A stretch of 64,000 bases of DNA. Source: Eledone cirrhosa. Its lineage: Eukaryota > Mollusca > Cephalopoda > Octopoda > Eledonidae. Shown piece after piece: positions 34,976-50,509 of this stretch. How positions within the stretch are numbered: the first letter of the stretch is position 1; the number at the start of each line of letters is the position of its first letter. A program made the translations under genes and the position numbers. Location of the stretch: assembly GCA_964016885.1 (NCBI GenBank), contig OZ024743.1, positions 185,424,962-185,488,961 on the forward strand. The letters run 5' to 3'. The notes below the pieces were generated by a model. It was not told the DNA's origin. It saw only the letters and a list, made by a program, of their open reading frames with translations, and did not search any database.

Positions 34976-37900
34976 TCTAGCATGGCATAAACGTTAACAG
35001 TGTTGGTGAGTAAGATTCTAGTATGGCATAAACGTTACCAGTGTTGGTGAGTGAGATTCTAGTATGGCATAAACGTTAACAGTGTTGTTGAGTGAGATTC
35101 TAGCATGGCATACACGTTAACAGTGTTGTTGAGTGACATTCTGGTATGGCATACACGTTAACAGTGTTGTTGAGTGAGGTTCTAGTATGGCATAAACGTT
35201 AACAGTGTTGTTGAGTGAGATTCTAGCATGGCATACACGTTAACAGTGTTGGTGAGTGAGATTCTAGTATGGCATAAACGTTAACAGTGTTGGTGAGTGA
35301 GATTCTAGTATGGCATACACGTTAACAGTGTTCGTGAGTGAGATTCTAGTATGGCATAAACGTTAACAGTGTTGGTGAGTGAGATTCTAGTATGGCATAA
35401 ACGTTAACAGTGTTCGTGAGTGAGATTCTAGTATGGCATAAATGTTAACAGTGTTGTTGAGTGAGATTCTAGCATGGCATACACGTTAAAAGTGTTGGTG
35501 AGTGAGATTCTAGTATGGCATAAACGTTAACAGTGTTGTTGAGTGAGATTCTAGCATGGCATAAACGTTAACAGTGTTGGTGAGTGAGATTCTAGCATGA
35601 CATAAACGTTAACAGTGTTGTTGAGTGAGATTCTAGCATGGCATAAACGTTGACAGTGTTGGTGAGTGAGATTCTAGCATGGCATAAACGTTGACAGTAT
35701 TGGTGAGTGAGATTCTAGTATGGAATAAACGTTAACAGTGTTGTTGAGTGAGATTCTAGTATGGCATAAACGTTAACAGTGTTGTTGAGTGAGATTCTAG
35801 CATGGCATAAACGTTAACAGTGTTGGTGAGTGAGATTCTAGTATGGCATAAACGTTAACAGAGTTGGTGAGCGAGATTCTAGTATGGCATAAACGTTAAC
35901 AGTGTTGTTGAGTGAGATTCTAGCATGGCAAAAACGTTAACAGTGTTGTTGAGTGAGATCCTAGTATGGCATAAACGTTAACAGTGTTGTTGAGTGAGAT
36001 TCTAGTATGGCATAAACGTTAACAGTGTTGGTGAGTGAGATTCTAGTATGGCATAAACGTTAACAGTGTTGTTGAGTGAGATTCTAGTATGGCATAAACG
36101 TTAACAGTGTTGGTGAGTGAGATTCTAGTATGGCATAAACGTTAACAGTGTTGGTGAGTGAGATTCTAGTATGGTATACACATTAACAGTGTTGTTGATT
36201 GAGATTCTAGTATGGCATACATATTAACAGTGTTGTTGAGTGAGATTCTAGTATGGCATAAACGTTAACAGTGTTGGTGAGTGAGATTCTAGCATGGCAT
36301 AAACGTTAACAGCGTTGGTGAGTGAGATTCTAGTATGGCATAAACATTAACAGAGTTGGTGAGTGAGATTCTAGTATGGCATAAACGTTAACAGTGTTGT
36401 TGAGTGAGATTCTAGCATGGCATAAACGTTAACAGTGTTGTTGAGTGACATCCTAGTATGGCATAAACGTTAACAGTGTTGTTGAGTGAGATTCTAGCAT
36501 GGCATAAACGTTAACAGTGTTGGTGAGTGTGATTCTAGTATCGCATAAACGTTAACAGTGTTGGTGAGTAAGATTCTAGTATGGCATAAACGTTAACAGT
36601 GTTGGTGAGTGAGATTCCAGTATGGCATAAACGTTAACAGTGTTGGTGAGTGAGATTCTAGTATGGCATAAACGTTAACAGTGTTGGTGAGTGAGATTCT
36701 AGTATGGCATAAACGTTAACAGTGTTGGTGAGTCGGATTCTAGTATGGCATAAACGTTAACAGTGTTGGTGAGTGAGATTCTAGTATGGCATAAACGTTA
36801 ACAATGTTGGTGAGTCAGATTCTAGCATGGCATAAACGTTAACCGTTTTGTTGAGTCAGATTCTAGTATGGCATAAACGTTAACAGTGTTGGTGAGTGAG
36901 ATTCTAGTATGGCATAAACGTTAACAGTGTTGTTGAGTGAGATTCTAGTATGGCATAAACGTTAACAGTGTTGTTGAGTGAGATTCTAGCATGGCATAAA
37001 CGTTAACAGTGTTGGTGAGTGAGATTCTAGCATGACATAAACGTCAACAGTGTTGTTGAGCGAGATTCTAGCATGGCATAAACGTTGACAGTGTTGGTGA
37101 GTGAGATTCTAGCATGGCATAAACGTTGACAGTATTGGTGAGTGAGATTCTAGTATGGCATAAACGTTAACAGTGTTGTTGAGTGAGATTCTAGTATGGC
37201 ATAAACGTTAACAGTGTTGTTGAGTGAGATTCTAGCATGGCATACACGTTAACAGTGTTGTTGAGTGAGATTCTAGTATGGCATACACGTTAACAGTGTT
37301 GTTGAGTGAGATTCTGGTATGGCATAAACGTTAACAGTGTTGGTGAGTGAGATTCTAGTATGGCATAAACGTTAACAGTGTTGTTGAGTGAGATTCTAGT
37401 ATAGCATGCACGTTAACAGTGTTCGTGAGTGAGATTCTAGTATGGCATAAACGTTAACAGTGTTGTTGAGTGAGATTCTAGTATGGCATACACGTTAACA
37501 GTGTTCGTGAGTGAGATTCTAGTATGGCATAAACGTTAACAGTGTTGGTGAGTGAGATTCTAGTATGGCATACACGTTAACAGTGTTCGTGAGTGAGATT
37601 CTAGTATGGCATAAACGTTAACAGTGTTGGTGAGTGAGATTCTAGTATGGCATAAACGTTAACAGTGTTGGTGAGTGAGATTCTAGCATGACATAAACGT
37701 TAACAGTGTTGGTGAGTGAGATTCTAGTATGGCATAAACGTTAACAGTGTTGGTGAGTGAGATTCTAGCATGGCATAAACGTTAACAGTGTTGGTGAGTA
37801 AGATTCTAGCATGGCATAAACGTTAACAGTGTTGGTGAGTGAGATTCTAGTATGGCATAAACGTTAACAGTGTTGTTGAGTGAGATTCTAGCTTGGCATA

Positions 37901-40225
37901 CACGTTAACAGTGTTGTTGAGTGACATTCTAGTATGGCATACACGTTAACAGTGTTGTTGAGTGAGATTCTAGTATGGCATAAACGTTAACAGTGTTGTT
38001 GAGTGAGATTCTAGCATGGCATACACGTTAACAGTGTTGTTGAGTGAGATTCTAGTATGGCATACACGTTAACAGTGTTGTTGAGTGAGATTCTAGTATG
38101 GCATAAACGTTAACAGTGTTGGTGAGTGAGATTCTAGTATGGCATAAACGTTAACAGTGTTGTTGAGTGAGATTCTAGTATAGCATACACGTTAACAGTG
38201 TTCGTGAGTGAGATTCTAGCATGGCATAAACGTTAACAGTGTTGTTGAGTGAGATTCTAGTATGGCATACACGTTAACAGTGTTCGTGAGTGAGATTCTA
38301 GTATGGCATAAACGTTAACAGTGTTGGTGAATGAGATTCTAGTATGGCATACACGTTAACAGTGTTCGTGAGTGAGATTCTAGTATGGCATAAACGTTAA
38401 CAGTGTTGGTGAGTGAGATTCTAGTATGGCATAAACGTTAACAGTGTTCGTGAGTGAGATTCTAGTATGGCATAAACGTTAACAGTGTTGTTGAGTGAGA
38501 TTCTAGCATGGCATACACGTTAACAGTGTTGGTGAGTGAGATTCTAGTATGGCATAAACGTTAACAGTGTTGTTGAGTGAGATTCTAGTATGGCATAAAC
38601 GTTAACAGTGTTGTTGAGTGAGATTCTAGCATGGCATAAACGTTAACAGTGTTGGTGTGTGAGATTCTAGCATGACATAAACGTTAACAGTGTTGTTGAG
38701 TGAGATTCTAGCATGGCATAAACGTTGACAGTGTTGGTGAGTGAGATTCTAGTATGGCATAAACGTTGACAGTATTGGTGAGTGAGATTCTAGTATGGCA
38801 TAAACGTTAACAGTGTTGTTGAGTGAGATTCTAGTATGGCATAAACGTTAACAGTTTGTTGAGTGAGATTCTAGTATGGCATAAACGTTAACAGTGTTGA
38901 TGAGTGAGATTCTAGCATGGCATAAACGTTAACGGTGTTGGTGAGTGAGATTCTAGTATGGCATAAACGTTAACAGAGTTGGTGAGCGAGATTCTAGTAT
39001 GGCATAAACGTTAACAGTGTTGTTGAGTGAGATTCTAGCATGGCATAAACGTTAACAGTGTTGTTGAGTGAGATCCTAGTATGGCATAAACGTTAACAGT
39101 GTTGTTGAGTGAGATTCTAGTATGGCATAAACGTTAACAGTGTTGGTGAGTCAGATTCTAGTATGGCATAAACGTTAACAGTGTTGGTGAGTGAGATTCT
39201 AGTATGGCATACACATTAACAGTGTTGTTGAGTGAGATTCTAGTATGGCATAAACATTAACAGAGTTGGTGAGTGAGATTCTAGCATGGCATAAACGTTA
39301 ACAGTGTTGTTGAGTGAGATCCTAGTATGGCATAAACGTTAACAGTGTTGTTGAGTGAGATTCTAGTATGGCATAAACGTTAACAGTGTTGGTGAGTGAG
39401 ATTCTAGTATGGCATAAACGTTAACAGTGTTGATGAGTGAGATTCTAGTATGGCATAAACGTTAACAGTGTTGTTGAGTGAGATTCTAGCATGGCATAAA
39501 CGTTAACAGTGTTGTTGAGTGAGATCCTAGTATAGAATAAACGTTAACAGTGTTGTTGAGTGAGATTCTAGTATGGCATAAACGTTAACAGTGTTGTTGA
39601 GTGAGATTCTAGCATGGCATACACGTTAACAGTGTTGTTGAGTGAGATTCTAGTATGGCATACACGTTAACAGTGTTGTTGAGTGAGATTCTAGTATGGC
39701 ATAAACGTTAACAGTGTTGGTGAGTGAGATTCTAGTATGGCATAAACGTTAACAGTGTTGTTGAGTGAGATTCTAGTATAGCATACACGTTAACAGTGTT
39801 CGTGAGTGAGATTCTAGTATGGCATAAACGTTAACAGTGTTGTTGAGTGAGATTCTAGTATGGCATACACGTTAACAGTGTTCGTGAGTGAGATTCTAGT
39901 ATGGCATAAACGTTAACAGTGTTGGGGAGTGAGATTCTAGTATGGCATACACGTTAACAGTGTTCGTGAGTGAGATACTAGTATGGCATAAAAGTTAACA
40001 GTGTTGGTGAGTGAGATTCTAGTATGGCATAAACGTCAACAGTGTTGGTGAGTGAGATTCTAGTATGGCATAAACGTTAACAGTGTTGGTGAGTGAGATT
40101 CTAGTATGGCATAAACGTTAACAGTGTTGGTGAGTGAGATTCTAGTATGGCATAAACGTTAACAGTGTTGGTGAGTCAGATTGTAGCATGGCATAAACGT
40201 TAACAGTGTTGGTGAGTGAGATTCT

Positions 40226-41500
40226 AGCCTGACATAAACGTTAACAGTGTTGGTGAGTGAGATTCTAGTATGGCATAAACGTTAACAGTGTTGGTGAGTG
40301 AGATTCTAGCATGGCATAAACGTTAAAAGTGTTGGTGAGTAAGATCTAGCATGGCATAAACATTAACAGTGTTGGTGAGTGAGATTCTAGTATGGCATAA
40401 ACGTTAACAGTGTTGTTGAGTGAGATTCTAGCATGGCATACACGTTAACAGTGTTGTTGAGTGACATTCTAGTATGGCATACACGTTAACAGTGTTGTTG
40501 AGTGAGATTCTAGTATGGCATAAACGTTAACAGTGTTGTTGAGTGAGATTCCAGCATGGCATACACGTTAACAGTGTTGTTGAGTGAGATTCTAGTATGG
40601 CATACACGTTAACAGTGTTGTTGAGTGAGATTCTAGTATGGCATAAACGTTAACAGTGTTGGTGAGTGAGATTCTAGTATGGCATAAACGTTAACAGTGT
40701 TGTTGAGTGAGATTCTAGTATAGCATACACGTTAACAGTGTTCGTGAGTGAGATTCTAGCATGGCATAAACGTTAACAGTGTTGTTGAGTGAGATTCTAG
40801 TATGGCATACACGTTAACAGTGTTCGTGAGTGAGATTCTAGTATGGCATAAACGTTAACAGTGTTGGTGAATGAGATTCTAGTATGGCATACACGTTAAC
40901 AGTGTTCGTCAGTGAGATTCTAGTATGGCATAAACGTTAACGGTGTTGGTGAGTGAGATTCTAGTATGGCATAAACGTTAACAGTGTTCGTGAGTGAGAT
41001 TCTAGTATGGCATAAACGTTAACAGTGTTGTTGAGTGAGATTCTAGCATGGCATACACGTTAACAGTGTTGGTGAGTGAGATTCTAGTATGGCATAAACT
41101 TTAACAGTGTTGTTGAGTGAGATTCTAGTATGGCATAAACGTTAACAGTGTTGTCGAGTGAGATTCTAGCATAGCATAAACGTTAACAGTGTTGGTGAGT
41201 GAGATTCTAGCATGACATAAACGTTAACAGTGTTGTTGAGTGAGATTCTAGCATGTCATAAACGTTGACAGTGTTGGTGAGTGAGATTCTAGCATGGCAT
41301 AAACGTTGACAGTATTGGTGAGTGAGATTCTAGTATGGCATAAACGTTAACAGTGTTGTTGAGTGAGATTCTAGTATGGCATAAACGTTAACAGTGTTGT
41401 TGAGTGAGATTCTAGTATGGCATAAACGTTAACAGTGTTGATGAGTGAGATTCTAGCATGGCATAAACGTTAACAGTGTTGGTGAGTGAGATTCTAGTAT
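40226..41500 (+). repeat. Distant relative of the block at 54411-55690
   Basis: AGCCTGACAT at 40226, the short TAAGATCTAGC monomer near 40346, GTTAACGG at 40936 and ACTTTAAC at 41098 match 54411, about 54530, 55119 and 55281 in the same order. The offset is 14185 falling to 14183 after the local deletion. Homology stops near 41510. It shows duplication over about 14 kb within the array. Confidence 0.7.
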
Positions 41501-44500
41501 GGCATAAACGTTAACCGTTTTGTTGAGTCAGATTCTAGTATGGCATAAACGTTAACAGTGTTGGTGAGTGAGATTCTAGTATGGCATAAACGTTAACAGT
41601 GTTGTTGAGTGAGATTCTAGTATGGCATAAACGTTAACAGTGTTGTTGAGTGAGATTCTAGCATGGCATAAACGTTAACAGTGTTGGTGAGTGAGATTGT
41701 AGCATGACATAAACGTTAACAGTGTTGTTGAGCGAGATTCTAGCATGGCATAAACGTTGACAGTGTTGGTGAGTGAGATTCTAGCATGGCATAAACGTTG
41801 ACAGTATTGGTGAGTGAGATTCTAGTATGGCATAAACGTTAACAGTGTTGTTGAGTGAGATTCTAGTATGGCATAAACGTTAACAGTGTTGTTGAGTGAG
41901 ATTCTAGTATGGCATAAACGTTAACAGTGTTGGTGAGTGAGATTCTAGCATGGCATAAACGTTAACAGTGTTGGTGAGTGAGATTCTAGTATGGCATAAA
42001 CGTAAACAGAGTTGGTGAGTGAGATTCTAGTATGGCATAAACGTTAACAGTGTTGTTGAGTGAGATTCTAGTATGGCATACACGTTAACAGTGTTGTTGA
42101 GTGAGATTCTAGTATGGCATAAACGTTAACAGTGTTGGTGAGTGAGATTCTAGTATGGCATAAACGTTAACAGTGTTGTTGAGTGAGATTCTAGTATAGC
42201 ATACACGTTAACAGTGTTCGTGAGTGAGATTCTAGTATGGCATAAACGTTAACAGTGTTGTTGAGTGAGATTCTAGTATGGCATACACGTTAACAGTGTT
42301 CGTGAGTGAGATTCTAGTATGGCATAAACGTTAACAGTGTTGGTGAGTGAGATTCTAGTATGGCATACACGTTAAGAGTGTTCGTGAGTGAGATTCTAGT
42401 ATGGCATAAACGTTAACAGTGTTGGTGAGTGAGATTCTAGTATGGCATAAACTTGAACAGTGTTGGTGAGTCAGATTCTAGTATGGCATAAACGTTAACA
42501 GTGTTGGTGAGTGAGATTCTAGTATGGCATAAACGTTAACAGTGTTGGTGAGTGAGATTCTAGCATGACATAAACGTTAACAGTGTTGGTGAGTGAGATT
42601 CTAGTATGGCATAAACGTTAACATTGTTGGTGAGTGAGATTCTAGCATGGCATAAACGTTAACAGTGTTGGTGAGTAAGATTCTAGCATGGCATAAACGT
42701 TAACAGTGTTGGTGAGTGAGATTCTAGTATGGCATAAACGTTAACAGTGTTGTTGAGTGAGATTCTAGCTTGGCATACACGTTAACAGTGTTGTTGAGTG
42801 ACATTCTAGTATGGCATACACGTTAACAGTGTTGTTGAGTGAGATTCTAGTATGGCATAAACGTTAACAGTGTTGTTGAGTGAGATTCTAGCATGGCATA
42901 CACGTTAACAGTGTTGTTGAGTGAGATTCTAGTACGGCATACACGTTAACAATGTTGTTGAGTGAGATTCTAGTATGGCATAAACGTTAACAGTGTTGGT
43001 GAGTGAGATTCTAGTGTGGCATAAACGTTAACAGTGTTGTTGAGTGAGATTCTAGTATAGCATACACGTTAACAGTGTTCGTGAGTGAGATTCTAGCATG
43101 GCATAAACGTTAACAGTGTTGTTGAGTGAGATTCTAGTATGGCATACACGTTAACAGTGTTCGTGAGTGAGATTCTAGTATGGCATAAACGTTAACAGTG
43201 TTGGTGAGTGAGATTCTAGTATGGCATAAACGTTAACAGTGTTCGTGAGTGAGATTCTAGTATGGCATAAACGTTAACACTGTTGTTGAGTGAGATTCTA
43301 GCATGGCATACACGTTAACAGTGTTGGTGAGTGAGATTCTAGTATGGCATAAACGTTAACAGTGTTGTTGAGTGAGATTCTAGTATGGCATAAACGTTAA
43401 CAGTGTTGTTGAGTGAGATTCTAGCATGGCATAAACGTTAACAGTGTTGGTGTGTGAGATTCTAGCATGACATAAACGTTAACAGTGTTGTTGAGTGAGA
43501 TTCTAGCATGGCATAAACGTTGACAGTGTTGGTGAGTGAGATTCTAGCATGGCATAAACCTTAACAGTGTTGTTGAGTGAGATTCTAGTATGGCATAAAC
43601 GTTAACAGTGTTGTTGAGTGAGATTCTAGTATGGCATAAACGTTAACAGTGTTGATGAGTGAGATTCTAGCATGGCATAAACGTTAACGGTGTTGGTGAG
43701 TGAGATTCTAGTATGGCATAAACGTTAACAGAGTTGGTGAGCGAGATTCTAGTATGGCATAAACGTTAACAGTGTTGTTGAGTGAGATTCTAGCATGGCA
43801 TAAACGTTAACAGTGTTGTTGAGTGAGATCCTAGTATGGCATAAACGTTAACAGTGTTGTTGAGTGAGATTCTAGTATGGCATAAACGTTAACAGTGTTG
43901 TTGAGTGAGATTCTAGCATAGCATAAACGTTAACAGTGTTGGTGAGTGAGATTCTAGCATGACATAAACGTTAACAGTGTTGTTGAGTGAGATTCTAGCA
44001 TGTCATAAACGTTGAGAGTGTTGGTGAGTGAGATTCTAGCATGGCATAAACGTTGACAGTATTGGTTAGTGAGATTCTAGTATGGCATAAACGTTAACAG
44101 TGTTGTTGAGTGAGATTCTAGTATGGCATAAACGTTAACAGTGTTGATCAGTGAGATTCTAGCATGGCATAAACGTTAACAGTGTTGGTGAGTGAGATTC
44201 TAGTATGGCATAAACGTTAACCGTTTTGTTGAGTCAGATTCTAGTATGGCATAAACGTTAACAGTGTTGGTGAGTGAGATTCTAGTATGGCATAAACGTT
44301 AACAGTGTTGTTGAGTGAGATTCTAGTATGGCATAAACGTTAACAGTGTTGGTGAGTGAGATTCTAGTATGGCATAAACGTTAACAGTGTTGTTGAGTGA
44401 GATTCTAGTATGGCATAAACGTTAACAGTGTTGTTGAGTGAGATTCTAGCATGGCATAAACGTTAACAGTGTTGGTGTGTGAGATTCTAGCATGACATAA

Positions 44501-47500
44501 ACGTTAACAGTGTTGTTGAGTGAGATTCTAGCATGGCATAAACATTGACAGTGTTGGTGAGTGAGATTCTAGCATGGCATAAACCTTAACAGTGTTGTTG
44601 AGTGAGATTCTAGTATGGCATAAACGTTAACAGTGTTGTTGAGTGAGATTCTAGTATGGCATAAACGTTAACAGTGTTGATGAGTGAGATTCTAGCATGG
44701 CATAAACGTTAACGGTGTTGGTGAGTGAGATTCTAGTATGGCATAAACGTTAACAGAGTTGGTGAGCGAGATTCTAGTATGGCATAAACGTTAACAGTGT
44801 TGTTGAGTGAGATTCTAGCATGGCATAAACGTTAACAGTGTTGTTGAGTGAGATCCTAGTATGGCATAAACGTTAACAGTGTTGTTGAGTGAGATTCTAG
44901 CATAGCATAAACGTTAACAGTGTTGGTGAGTGAGATTCTAGCATGACATAAACGTTAACAGTGTTGTTGAGTGAGATTCTAGCATGTCATAAACGTTGAG
45001 AGTGTTGTTGAGTGAGATTCTAGCATGTCATAAACGTTGACAGTATTGGTTAGTGAGATTCTAGTATGGCATAAACGTTAACAGTGTTGTTGAGTGAGAT
45101 TCTAGTATGGCATAAACGTTAACAGTGTTGATCAGTGAGATTCTAGCATGGCATAAACGTTAACAGTGTTGGTGAGTGAGATTCTAGTATGGCATAAACG
45201 TTAACCGTTTTGTTGAGTCAGATTCTAGTATGGCATAAACGTTAACAGTGTTGGTGAGTGAGATTCTAGTATGGCATAAACGTTAACAGTGTTGTTGAGT
45301 GAGATTCTAGTATGGCATAAACGTTAACAGTGTTGTTGAGTGAGATTCTAGCATGGCATAAACGTTAACAGTGTTGGAGAGTGAGATTGTAGCATGACAT
45401 AAACGTTAACAGTGTTGTTGAGCGAGATTCTAGCATGGCATAAACGTTGACAGTGTTGGTGAGTGAGATTCTAGCATGACATAAACGTTGACAGTATTGG
45501 TGAGTGAGATTCTAGTATGGCATAAACGTTAACAGTGTTGTTGAGTGAGATTCTAGTATGGCATAAATGTTAACAGTGTTGTTGAGTGAGATTCTAGTAT
45601 GGCATAAACGTTAACAGTGTTGGTGAGTGAGATTCTAGCATGGCATAAACGTTAACAGTGTTGGTGAGTGAGATTCTAGTATGGCATAAACGTTAGCAGA
45701 GTTGGTGAGTGAGATTCTAGTATGGCATAAACGTTAACAGTGTTGTTGAGTGAGATTCTAGTATGGCATACACGTTAACAGTGCTGTTGAGTGAGATTCT
45801 AGCATGGCATACACGTTAACAGTGTTGTTGTGTGAGATTCTAGTATGGCATACACGTTAACAGTGTTGTTGAGTGAGATTCTAGTATGGCATAAACGTTA
45901 ACAGTGTTGGTGAGTGAGATTCTAGTGTGGCATAAACGTTAACAGTGTTGTTGAGTGAGATTCTAGTATAGCATACACGTTAACAGTGTTCGTGAGTGAG
46001 ATTCTAGCATGGCATAAACGTTAACAGTGTTGTTGAGTGAAATTCTAGTATGGCATACACGTTAACAGTGTTCGTGAGTGAGATTCTAGTATGGCATAAA
46101 CGTTAACAGTGTTGGTGAATGAGATTCTAGTATGGCATACACGTTAACAGTGTTCGTGAGTGAGATTCTAGTATGGCATAAACGTTAACAGTGTTGGTGA
46201 GTGAGATTCTAGTATGGCATAAACGTTAACAGTGTTCGTGAGTGAGATTCTAGTATGGCATAAACGTTAACAGTGTTGTTGAGTGAGATTCTAGCATGGC
46301 ATACACGTTAACAGTGTTGGTGAGTGAGATTCTAGTATGGCATAAACGTTAACAGTGTTGTTGAGTGAGATTCTAGTATGGCATAAACGTTAACAGTGTT
46401 GTTGAGTGAGATTCTAGCATGGCATAAACGTTAACAGTGTTGGTGTGTGAGATTCTAGCATGACATAAACGTTAACAGTGTTGTTGAGTGAGATTCTAGC
46501 ATGGCATAAACGTTGACAGTGTTGGTGAGTGAGATTCTAGCATGGCATAAACGTTAACAGTGTTGTTGAGTGAGATTCTAGTATGGCATAAACGTTAACA
46601 GTGTTGTTGAGTGAGATTCTAGTATGGCATAAACGTTAACAGTGTTGTTGAGTGAGATTCTAGCATGGCATAAACGTTAACGGTGTTGGTGAGTGAGATT
46701 CTAGTATGGCATAAACGTTAACAGAGTTGGTGAGCGAGATTCTAGTATGGCATAAACGTTAACAGTGTTGTTGAGTGAGATTCTAGCATGGCATAAACGT
46801 TAACAGTGTTGTTGAGTGAGATCCTAGTATGGCATAAACGTTAACAGTGTTGTTGAGTGAGATTCTAGTATGGCATAAACGTTAACAGTGTTGTTGAGTG
46901 AGATTCTAGCATAGCATAAACGTTAACAGTGTTGGTGAGTGAGATTCTAGCATGACATAAACGTTAACAGTGTTGTTGAGCGAGATTCTAGCATGGCATA
47001 AACGTTGACAGTGTTGGTGAGTGAGATTCTAGCATGACATAAACGTTGACAGTATTGGTGAGTGAGATTCTAGTATGGCATAAACGTTAACAGTGTTGTT
47101 GAGTGAGATTCTAGTATGGCATAAATGTTAACAGTGTTGTTGAGTGAGATTCTAGTATGGCATAAACGTTAACAGTGTTGGTGAGTGAGATTCTAGCATG
47201 GCATAAACGTTAACAGTGTTGGTGAGTGAGATTCTAGTATGGCATAAACGTTAACAGAGTTGGTGAGTGAGATTCTAGTATGGCATAAACGTTAACAGTG
47301 TTGTTGAGTGAGATTCTAGTATGGCATACACGTTAACAGTGTTGTTGAGTGAGATTCTAGTATGGCATAAACGTTAACAGTGTTGGTGAGTGAGATTCTA
47401 GTATGGCATAAACGTTAACAGTGTTGTTGAGTGAGATTCTAGTATAGCATACACGTTAACAGTGTTCTTGAGTGAGATTCTAGTATGCCATAAACGTTAA

Positions 47501-50500
47501 CAGTGTTGTTGAGTGAGATTCTAGTATGGCATACACGTTAACAGTGTTCGTGAGTGAGATTCTAGTATGGCATAAACGTTAACAGTGTTGGTGAGTGAGA
47601 TTCTAGTATGGCATACACGTTAACAGTGTTCGTGAGTGAGATTCTAGTATGGCATAAACGTTAACAGTGTTGGTGAGTGAGATTCTAGTATGGCATAAAC
47701 GTGAACAGTGTTGGTGAGTCAGATTCTAGTATGGCATAAACGTTAACAGTGTTGGTGAGTGAGATTCTAGTATGGCATAAACGTTAACAGTGTTGGTGAG
47801 TGAGATTCTAGCATGACATAAACGTTAACAGTGTTGGTGAGTGAGATTCTAGTATGGCATAAACGTTAACATTGTTGGTGAGTGAGATTCTAGCATGGCA
47901 TAAACGTTAACAGTGTTGGTGAGTAAGATTCTAGCATGTCATAAACGTTAACAGTGTTGGTGAGTGAGATTCTAGTATGGCATAAACGTTAACAGTGTTG
48001 TTGAGTGAGATTCTAGCTTGGCATACACGTTAACAGTGTTGTTGAGTGACATTCTAGTATGGCATACACGTTAACAGTGTTGTTGAGTGAGATTCTAGTA
48101 TGGCATAAACGTTAACAGTGTTGTTGAGTGAGATTCTAGCATGGCATACACGTTAACACTGTTGTTGAGTGAGATTCTAGTATGGCATACACGTTAACAG
48201 TGTTGTTGAGTGAGATTCTAGTATGGCATAAACGTTAACAGTGTTGTTGAGTGAGATTCTAGTATAGCATACACGTTAACAGTGTTCGTGAGTGAGATTC
48301 TAGCATGGCATAAACGTTAACAGTGTTGTTGAGTGAGATTCTAGTATGGCATACACGTTAACAGTGTTCGTGAGTGAGATTCTAGTATGGCATAAACGTT
48401 AACAGTGTTGGTGAATGAGATTCTAGTATGGCATACACGTTAACAGTGTTCGTGAGTGAGATTCTAGTATGGCATAAACGTTAACAGTGTTGGTGAGTGA
48501 GATTCTAGTATGGCATAAACGTTAACAGTGTTCGTGAGTGAGATTCTAGTATGGCATAAACGTTAACAGTGTTGTTGAGTGAGATTCTAGCATGGCATAC
48601 ACGTTAACAGTGTTGGTGAGTGAGATTCTAGTATGGCATAAACGTTAACAGTGTTGTTGAGTGAGATTCTAGCATGGCATAAACGTTGACAGTATTGGTG
48701 AGTGAGATTCTAGCATGGCATAAACGTTGACAGTATTGGTGAGTGAGATTCTAGTATGGCATAAACGTTAACAGTGTTGTTGAGTGAGATTCTAGTATGG
48801 CATAAACGTTAACAGTGTTGTTGAGTGAGATTCTAGTATGGCATAAACGTTAACAGTGTTGATGAGTGAGATTCTAGCATGGCATAAACGTTAACAGTGT
48901 TGGTGAGTGAGATTCTAGTATGGCATAAACGTTAACAGTGTTGTTGAGTGAGATTCTAGTATGGCATAAACGTTAACAGTGTTGTTGAGTGAGATTCTAG
49001 CATGGCATAAACGTTAACAGTGTTGGTGAGTGAGATTGTAGCATGACATAAACGTTAACAGTGTTGTTGAGCGAGATTCTAGCATGGCATAAACGTTGAC
49101 AGTGTTGGTGAGTGAGATTCTAGCATGGCATAAACGTTGACAGTATTGGTGAGTGAGATTCTAGTATGGCATAAACGTTAACAGTGTTGTTGAGTGAGAT
49201 TCTAGTATGGCATAAATGTTAACAGTGTTGTTGAGTGAGATTCTAGTATGGCATAAACGTTAACAGTGTTGGTGAGTGAGATTCTAGCATGGCATAAACG
49301 TTAACAGTGTTGGTGAGTGAGATTCTAGTATGGCATAAACGTTAACAGAGTTGGTGAGTGAGATTCTAGTATGGCATAAACGTTAACAGTGTTGTTGAGT
49401 GAGATTCTAGTATGGCATACACGTTAACAGTGTTGTTGAGTGAGATTCTAGTATGGCATAAACGTTAACAGTGTTGGTGAGTGAGATTCTAGTATGGCAT
49501 AAAAGTTAACAGTGTTGTTGAGTGAGATTCTAGTATAGCATACACGTTAACAGTGTTCGTGAGTGAGATTCTAGTATGGCATAAACGTTAACAGTGTTGT
49601 TGAGTGAGATTCTAGTATGGCATACACGTTAACAGTGTTCGTGAGTGAGATTCTAGTATGGCATAAACGTTAACAGTGTTGGTGAGTGAGATTCTAGTAT
49701 GGCATACACGTTAACAGTGTTCGTGAGTGAGATTCTAGTATGGCATAAACGTTAACAGTGTTGGTGAGTGAGATTCTAGTATGGCATAAACGTGAACAGT
49801 GTTGGTGAGTCAGATTCTAGTATGGCATAAACGTTAACAGTGTTGGTGAGTGAGATTCTAGTATGGCATAAACGTTAACAGTGTTGGTGAGTGAGATTCT
49901 AGCATGACATAAACGTTAACAGTGTTGGTGAGTGAGATTCTAGTATGGCATAAACGTTAACATTGTTGGTGAGTGAGATTCTAGCATGGCATAAACGTTA
50001 ACATTGTTGGTGAGTAAGATTCTAGCATGGCATAAACGTTAACAGTGTTGGTGAGTGAGATTCTAGTATGGCATAAACGTTAACAGTGTTGTTGAGTGAG
50101 ATTCTAGCTTGGCATACACGTTAACAGTGTTGTTGAGTGACATTCTAGTATGGCATACACGTTAACAGTGTTGTTGAGTGAGATTCTAGTATGGCATAAA
50201 CGTTAACAGTGTTGTTGAGTGAGATTCTAGCATGGCATACACGTTAACAGTGTTGTTGAGTGAGATTCTAGTATGGCATACACGTTAACAGTGTTGTTGA
50301 GTGAGATTCTAGTATGGCATAAACGTTAACAGTGTTGGTGAGTGAGATTCTAGTATGGCATAAACGTTAACAGTGTTGTTGAGTGAGATTCTAGTATAGC
50401 ATACACGTTAACAGTGTTCGTGAGTGAGATTCTAGCATGGCATAAACGTTAACAGTGTTGTTGAGTGAGATTCTAGTATGGCATACACGTTAACAGTGTT

Positions 50501-50509
50501 CGTGAGTGA